A DNA stretch of 64,000 nt from Pyrrhosoma nymphula (Eukaryota > Arthropoda > Insecta > Odonata > Coenagrionidae), in contig OY754330.1 in NCBI GenBank assembly GCA_963573305.1, positions 6,076,001 through 6,140,000 on the forward strand. Reading direction: 5' to 3'. Below, in pieces: positions 58,001-64,000 of the stretch. The first letter of the stretch is position 1; each line of letters starts with the position of its first letter. Both the position numbers and the translations under genes were made by a program. The notes beneath the pieces were generated by a model that did not search any database, was not told the origin of the DNA, and was given only the letters and a program-made list of their open reading frames with translations.

Positions 58001-58684
58001 AAATTTCGAGGCTAATTTTTCATTTCCATGTAGTAAAGGTGGTTTATTAAGGGTTCACAAGATAGCAGCACTACCACATCATTTAAAATTATTTCCTGAA
58101 CCAATATGATACGGTTGATATCTCACCAAAATTGGATATCCAGAAATTTATTTTCCCATTTGTTTCCTTGTCACAGTAGAAGTCTGAAAACACCGATGAG
58201 GGATACATTACTCTATGCAATAACCAAATTTGTGTGGAATACCTCGGGGAGTATTAATTCCAACAGCCAACTCCAGAGACATAAGATTGATGCAGATATG
58301 ATGAGATGAACTGGACAAGACAAACTCCTAATTAAAAATGTTCACAGATGAACTCAACGTAAATTAATTATCGTGTGTCTTAACTGTGAGGCTAATTAAC
58401 AAATTCATTAACGAGGGATAGCAATAGAATTAATATTCTTACAGCACTAAGACCTAGAACCCAGAAGATCAAAGTGTTTTGATTTGACAGTAGCACTCGC
58501 CACCTTCAAAGAAAACTGCAAAGAAGAATAAATTAAAAGAGAGAATGCTTACTTGTCTAGAGCTTTTGCAGCTTCATGTAGACCATGTGCTAAACTCCCA
58601 TGGCACAACGCTGACTTGAGAACTTGCTGTAGAGCTGTGTTCACATCCATCGACCCATCAGCGGCAGCCGATGGGACATCATCA
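55067..58684 (-). CDS. RpS12: 40S ribosomal protein S12 (eS12), first coding exon not located
   Basis: Structural protein of the small ribosomal subunit. Exons found: 58684-58553, 55431-55227, 55135-55067 (stop TAA). The joined protein includes MDVNTALQQVLKSAL, AAKALDKRQALLCILAEN, CDEPMYKKLVQALCNEHQ, PLIKVDDNKKLGEWAGLCK and KARKVVGCSCVVVK, nearly identical to insect S12; the tail is DWGEETPAGDVLMKYL plus a few residues. The first exon shown enters in phase 2 (T GAT GAT GTC), so a short upstream exon with the ATG and two extra bases is required. I could not place it with confidence; a weak candidate lies near 59785-59805 inside a transposon. Both introns carry a box C/D snoRNA on the same strand. 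No canonical AATAAA is visible on this strand; AATATA/ATATAAA just after the stop may serve. Visible coding length is 406 nt, about 134 codons plus stop, against a family length of 132-145 aa. Confidence 0.92.
55519..55608 (-). ncRNA. Box C/D snoRNA, SNORD100-like, copy 2 (RpS12 next intron)
   Basis: Clearly homologous to copy 1 over its whole length. Terminal stem GATCAC/GTGATT (one G-U), C box ATGATGA (55601-55595), guide CAGGTTCCCTCTG, D' CTGA (55568-55565), D CTGA (55528-55525). The 18S guide is conserved except for its last base next to D'. The spacer between guide and C box differs, so the copies are diverged paralogues in two introns of one host gene. Confidence 0.82.
56738..57059. mobile_element. 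TIR element in an RpS12 intron
   Basis: AGTACTTGTTCACGCC at the left and, inverted, AGTACTGTTCACGCC at the right. 322 bp; the interior is GC-richer than the flanks and holds a 50-codon basic frame (MNVSSRSRRWPRKQPKDL), not recognised. Confidence 0.55.
57060..58552. other. RpS12 intron, right part
   Basis: AT-rich intron DNA without a further exon or an additional snoRNA that I can support. Confidence 0.45.
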
Positions 58685-58764
58685 CTGAAAATAAAATCAC
58701 CTCATTACACAATAGCCAAGGGAGCTCGTACAGTGAAATTATAGTCCTATCAGATATTAGCTAG

Positions 58765-58857
58765 GATCACATTCAGTATGCATTTCACAGCATTGCTTGT
58801 TTTGGGTGACATCTCAGAAGAGGGAACCTGCATGGTTGTCATATCATCATGGTGATC
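58765..58857 (-). ncRNA. Box C/D snoRNA, SNORD100-like, copy 1 (RpS12 first visible intron)
   Basis: Minus-strand order: 6-bp terminal stem GATCAC, C box ATGATGA (58850-58844), guide CAGGTTCCCTCTT, D' box CTGA (58817-58814), a weak C'-like TGTGAAA, D box CTGA (58776-58773), closing stem GTGATC. The guide can pair 13 bp (with G-U pairs) to the conserved 18S rRNA stretch GAGAGGGAGCCUG. The +5 rule points to a G in GAGAG(G), matching the site assigned to SNORD100, which is hosted by RPS12 in mammals. Location in an RpS12 intron in sense orientation supports the call. Confidence 0.85.
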
Positions 58858-59588
58858 ATAACAGAAATCCAAAACCACCCGACTCAATTGGATGGATTGG
58901 TGAGGGAAGAGCTTTGTGAAATAAACACACGAGTAGGGGAATCTATTTCCTTCATTCAGCTACCAGAAGTGAATTTAGGCGTTTTCAAAACTAAATTTTT
59001 AAAAAATTAAAAGAATACTCCAGGCATCATTAGAATTTCAAGATACCTTTTGATAAGGCCTCTTACTATGAACTACAAAACCAAGAAAATTAAGAATTAA
59101 ATTAGACTAATACACTGACACCCTCTTCTATACAAACTAACAACTCATCAAGTAGAATGAAAATAAAATGGATACTTTGCATGACTTTTTTAACCCACAC
59201 AGCTAAGAAAATTACAGATTTTGTCCTTCGTATTTTTTCAGTTACACCGTAAGGACTCTGATGAGATGACCTGACAAAATAACCTTACACGAAGCACAGA
59301 ACTGGATGAATAGGATGGAAGGCCATCCAAACAAGGCTTAAAAAGTTGCCTATACCTAAAACAGAGGGTTGCCTTACTGTAAATACCAGACTATGAACAA
59401 TTAGTGAACACAAAAGCTGTCACAGATTTAACAACTAAGTTTTCATATATGTAGGGTACCTAATGAGAAGAATTACTCCAATGTTTCTGAACTAATATGC
59501 TCATTGCTACAAACAGCATGTGCCTCATGCTTCCCATAGTGTGTCAAGCAATAAAATATTGTCGTGCATGAAAGTGAAAATGCTGTGA

Positions 59589-60569
59589 CAGTTACGTTTT
59601 ATCGAATGGCCAATTTTTGTCGGATTTTCACCAAATTTAGGATTTCTCACTTATTTTAAATTTTAAGCAATACTAGATATGGACGAGATAGTTGTGATAA
59701 AAAACAATTGAAATGTTTAAATGTACTGTGAGGTTTTTGGTGGCCATATTGGGTATTTTCCAGAGAAGGCGCAGTGATGGACTTACTTTCACATCACGGA
59801 AAGACAAGGAAGAAACAAAAAAGTGGGAAATTTAGATATTTTCACGGGACTGTGGAGCGAAACGGGAGTGCTGGGATGGGATGGTACGCGGGCTCAAAAT
59901 GAGCAATTTTGAACAAGAAAATTATGATTTTTAGCGTAACGTAGGAGCAGCGGGATTGTTGAACCACGTATTTTCTATAAAAAATATTCCTCAAGGAGAA
60001 TGGTGATTATAGGCGTAAATGTAGGAGCAGCAGGCATGTAGAAGTGTATTTTCTAAAAAAAAAAAAAAAACATCCTTCGAGCAGAATGGTGATTATAGAC
60101 ACAAATGTGAGCAGACATGTAGAAACGCGTATTTTTTGGTCTTCTTACATTTATTTAATTTTAGGATGAAACCTTCCTCTTGTGAGGACGATGTCCTTAT
60201 CATCTTGTGCAAAGAATGCATAGATATCCTTGACATTTGAACAATCAGTTAGATGCATTTTCCCCACTTCAAATTCTGGCTGTATAATATAAAATTGAAC
60301 TGCCCGCTTGTTTATAGTTGGTGTTGCAAGTAACCAATAGATGTCGCCTAGCAACATTTTAGTTTCGAGCATCTTTTGTCGTCTGTGATGGTTGCCGTAG
60401 TATAAAAGTTACCCATCCCAAATCAAGAAAAGTACCGTATTTATCATATTTTAATTGTTATCGCAACCATCTCGTCCATATCTTGTATTGTTTAGAATGT
60501 GAAATATGCGATAAATCCTAAATTTGGTGACCATCGGACAAAAATTGACCATTCGATAAAACCAGACTG
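59589..60569. mobile_element. TIR element with about 130-bp inverted ends
   Basis: Left arm from 59589 and right arm ending 60569 match inverted (TTTTATCGAATGG, CACCAAATTTAGGATTT, ATATGGACGAGAT). The interior holds about three degenerate tandem units (59935-60130, words GTAGGAGCAGC, AATGGTGATTATAG) and an unrecognised 73-codon minus-strand frame (60372-60151). Confidence 0.65.
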
Positions 60570-60891
60570 TTACTGCAATTACACTCCCTGCAACATATCC
60601 GGAGGGACATATTGGCTATTGCATCAATACTATGCATTTCTATATTGACAGTACAATATAACAATAAGTGTTTGTGCTAATTCGTCTCTTGGTACACATC
60701 ATAATTAGCAACTTCGACCAAGCAAAATAGATGAATGAGATAAGACTAGGAACCGTGAGGGAGAGGAAAGGAGAAGTTATAATATAGTCTCAACTAATAA
60801 CATAAAATAATTCTCAAATGACTGAATTACAGAAAGATCTCTACAGCTCATAAATTAGGCAAGGTTTCCACTACGTTTTGCCAACCATAAG

Positions 60892-62134
60892 CAGGGTGGC
60901 TACTGATATCCAATTTTTAAATTCCCTGACTATTCCCTGATGGATTTACCAATTTCCCTGACCGATCGACAAAAGGTCACCTATTATTGGAATATTTTAT
61001 TTCTGCTGAATTAAATTTTCGTCAAAACTCAGAAAATGTTAAAAGCTGAAATCAATACATTAAAAGCTACATGTAGGTACTTCCTAATGAAAAAATATAT
61101 ATTAAATATTCATAAGTTAAACTCTCATCCAAATTATAGTCGCGTCTTGGTAGTTCTGGAAAGCTGAGAATTAGTGAAAAGGCATCGAAGGGAAAGTCAA
61201 TGGCCAATTTGCTGTCGGACTCCGGCAAATGTATCACTAGAGTGTGTGAAAAATACAAACCAAAGCCAAGTTGTTGGACTGGATCAAAATCGGATAGAGC
61301 GAGTGACTTTCAGAAGCGAATAACAATTTGATTGGCGTGGTTATAACCCCTTGATTGCAAGAGTATTGCAAATCAATTGCGATGTAAAACTATTTGGATA
61401 AACAAACAAAACGTAAGCGCACCTCTGCGAGCGAAGACAGGAGGCAATTGGCAACGGCAGCATCATATTCAGGAATATCATGTTTGAGATGGTTTTTGAC
61501 CTGACTAAATTGCTTCGAGAGGGAGCTAAGGGGTCTATTCAAGAATTACGTTGAGCGTGAAAGGAGGGGAGGAGGGCTCTTCTTACTGTTTCACGAAGGG
61601 GGATATGGGAATCGAAGATGATCTTGCGTAAGATTTTGTTTACACGTACTTGTATTACCATTTTAATTATCATTGTATCGTATTTTTATAACTGTTTGCA
61701 TGTATTTACTACGAGCTAGTATGCTCCAGCCACCTCTTAAGCTAAGTCTCGGATTCCTTGTGATTAGTGTAATACATTGTGATCATGAATTTTGACATTA
61801 CTAGGCAAATATCACAATAATGATATGCAAAAGGGATACATTGTACATCTGATTCACTACTAAATAACTAAGATTCACACCTGAATGAGCCACGAAGTGA
61901 TGGGGATTAATCCATGCACGTCAGCGACGGACATTAGTTTTAGTTGGTGAAACGTTTTGGTGAAATAAAGGGTGGGAAAGACTGGCCGATAAACGTAATG
62001 GTAGAAAAATAATGAGAATTTCCTACCCCAGTTTCTCCCCGACTGTTACGAAAATTCCCTGACATTTCCCTGACTTTTCCAGAAATTCAAAATACCCTGA
62101 CAATTCCAGGTTTTCCCTGACGATCGCCACCCTG
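60892..62134. mobile_element. DNA transposon, CAGGGTGGC ends
   Basis: Begins CAGGGTGGCTACTG and ends CGATCGCCACCCTG, flanked by ATAAG on both sides (60887-60891, 62135-62139). Subterminal TTCCCTGAC words repeat at both ends. No transposase recognised; 1243 bp. Confidence 0.65.
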
Positions 62135-62867
62135 ATAAGGGTCAATTCTGTGATAAGTATTACAAACAAGAACGTCAGTCTAGAGTATTCCGGACTAAGG
62201 CTTTGCGGAGTACCCTGCAGGCTAAATACGTAGTTCAGCATGATGCATGTGTGACCCTGCACAGAAACATGTTAATCAATAAGTAAATAAAATACAAATG
62301 AAATCCGCACACTTCATGAATAACTAGGTACTATGAGCAAACAGTGTCACACTAATTGGGATCCATTCAACAGAGGCTAGATGCTTAACTTAAAAGATAA
62401 TTATTTAAAAAACTCAAGTTTAAGTATAAAACAGAGGATATGTTTTTCACCCAATGCTATATCTCTAGAACTGATAAGAGCAACAAAATAAGAGATGATA
62501 AACTGCCAAACTGGAACAAATATTCTTTCTTTCAATGGACTATTACAGATTATAACAAAAACAGTGTGAAACCAAGACATCAACAACATACATTACACCC
62601 CTGCTTTCCTTTCACTGCTTGTGTCCTAACACCCCTTGCCACACGCCTCAGTAACAGCTCACAGGGTATTATGTCGATGAGACGACAATCTTGGAATCAT
62701 TACAAACACTGTGGACAGCCTCGAGTGCAGGTTGAAAGACCATTAAGTGGTAATTTGCTACAAAAAGTCACGTTACTTGGCCTGGAGCAGTTTTCAATGC
62801 GCAGCAAAAAAATAACTTGATCGCATTGTTATCCCACAAAAATTGTAGGTAAAGGTATTATAGGGTC

Positions 62868-64000
62868 CAGTCTGGGAGAAATTTTTGTGTGAGAATCGTA
62901 GAAAAGTAAGGGGTATTCGATGAATGGGAAAGGAAAGTGAAAGGGCTGCGCAGTTATAAAATGTAAGAAAAAAGGCGTGAAATTCGTAGTTATTGAGAAA
63001 ATAAAGTTTGAAGATGACGAAAATCGTGTAATTTGAGATATTTCGATGCCATACTCCGAGATGTTGGGAAGTCCCGCTAGAGGCGATTTTCGAACGGTGA
63101 AAAGGCATTTATAGCTGAAAAAAAAGAGGAAAAATGCAATTTTTAGGAAACAGGAAAATGGAGGAATAGATTTTTCAGTGGTAGAAAATGGGGAAAGTGA
63201 GAAAAAGAGGTAAAGGAAGTGAAGATAAATGGGTATTCACGAAAAATATCCCCCGAGAGGTTAGATAATTGGAGGGGGGTGTAGTTCTCTTCAAAGTTGT
63301 AGCGTATTTTTCTAAAGAAAAATATCCCCCGAGAGGGTAGAATATTGGAGGGGGTGTAGTTGTAGTCTCTTCAAAGTTGTAGCGTATTTTTCTGAAGAAA
63401 AATATCCCCCGAGAGGGTAGCTGATTGGAGGGGGGCGTAGTTGTCTCTTCAAAGTTGTAGCGTATTTTTCTAAAGAAAAATATCCCCCGAGAGGGTAGAT
63501 GATTGGAGGGGGTTGTAGTTGTAGTCTCTTCAAAGTTGTAGCATATTTTTCTAAAGAAAAATATCCCCCGAGAGGGTAGATGATTGGAGGGGGTTGTAGT
63601 TGTAGTCTCTTCAAAGTTGTAGCGTATTTTTCTGAAGAAAAATATCCCCCGAGAGGGTAGATGATTGGAGGGGGGTGTATTTGTAGTCTCTCCAAAGTTG
63701 TAACGCGTCGTAAAGCGCGGCTAGTTTAAGTTCAAGGCGGGAATACTCATGGGTGGTGTGTATAGAAAATGAAGAAACTGCTCGACCGCTGCGCCGTCTG
63801 GAGGAAAAGGGCAGTTTTTCCAATATGGCATCGATGAAGAGATTCACATCACAGGTTTAAGTTAATACTTTACGAAATAAAAAGGTTTTATGAAGAAAAT
63901 GAAAGGTTAGTACTAATGCGCAGATGTAGCGTAGCAATATAAGTGAAATAGGTGGTATAAAATGACCGGGAAGCAGGTGAAATTAATTTTCTCCCAGACT
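62868..64000. mobile_element. TIR element cut by the window edge, with internal tandem repeats
   Basis: CAGTCTGGGAGAAATTT at 62868 is matched inverted by AATTTTCTCCCAGACT at the last bases of the window, so the window ends within or at the right TIR. The interior is purine-rich on the plus strand and contains the repeat array at 63235-63705. Confidence 0.55.
63235..63705 (+). repeat. Tandem array, six units of about 80-87 bp
   Basis: Unit words AAAAATATCCCCCGAGAGGG, TAGATGATTGGAGGGGG, TCTCTTCAAAGTTGTAGCG. Length differences come from an extra TTGTAG step. The open minus-strand frame over it is only a by-product of the repeat. Confidence 0.9.

Noticed and set aside
59794..59799. Selenocysteine reading of the TGA after a candidate RpS12 ATG
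   Set aside because: S12 has no selenocysteine; a wrong exon or sequence error is far more likely.
60151..60372. 73-codon frame inside the 59.6-60.6 kb element
   Set aside because: Not recognised and confined to a TIR element; not listed as a gene.
62440..62820. 126-codon open frame as a gene
   Set aside because: No domain, no splice context, composition like the surrounding spacer.
63312..63695. 127-codon minus-strand frame
   Set aside because: Produced by the tandem array; the protein is just the repeat unit read through.
63235..63705. CRISPR-like array
   Set aside because: Eukaryotic context, spacers are not unique; units are continuous tandem repeats.

Overview
The window is nuclear DNA of an animal, most likely an insect (perhaps a hemimetabolous one). 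Genes are split by GT-AG introns, the DNA is AT-rich, and introns and spacers are crowded with arthropod-type transposons (pogo/Tigger, mariner, PIF/Harbinger, hAT, Penelope-like, Copia, non-LTR, tRNA- and 5S-derived SINEs). The species cannot be fixed from sequence alone.

Three protein genes were assembled exon by exon; every junction has a consistent phase. (1) Anillin, the cytokinetic-ring scaffold, fills the left two thirds on the minus strand. Fifteen coding exons run from the start at 42247 down to 1252 and give 971 residues. The end of the anillin homology domain and the PH domain lie off the left edge. (2) ZMYND10, the dynein-arm assembly factor with a MYND finger, lies on the plus strand (42957-54941, 11 exons, 442 aa, complete). 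(3) Ribosomal protein S12 lies on the minus strand (58684-55067, three exons found, first coding exon not placed).

Anillin and ZMYND10 are head to head across about 0.7 kb that carries a perfect RFX X-box on the ZMYND10 side and CCAAT/E2F-like sites. ZMYND10 and RpS12 are tail to tail with 125 bp between stop codons. Two related box C/D snoRNAs, each in its own RpS12 intron, carry a guide matching the 18S rRNA site assigned to SNORD100.

The rest is mobile DNA. A fold-back Penelope-like element at 7.2-8.2 kb carries two intact-looking hammerhead ribozymes, and three to four other hairpins look like decayed copies. Two 5S-rRNA-derived SINEs are bounded by target duplications; one interrupts a repeat whose uninterrupted copy lies at 2.4 kb. 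Also present are an internally deleted mariner, a Harbinger element nested in a pogo-like element, a 2.7 kb Tigger-like element, a Copia remnant, and several TIR elements and minisatellites. The right edge (62.9-64.0 kb) is a TIR-bounded element with six tandem units of about 85 bp.
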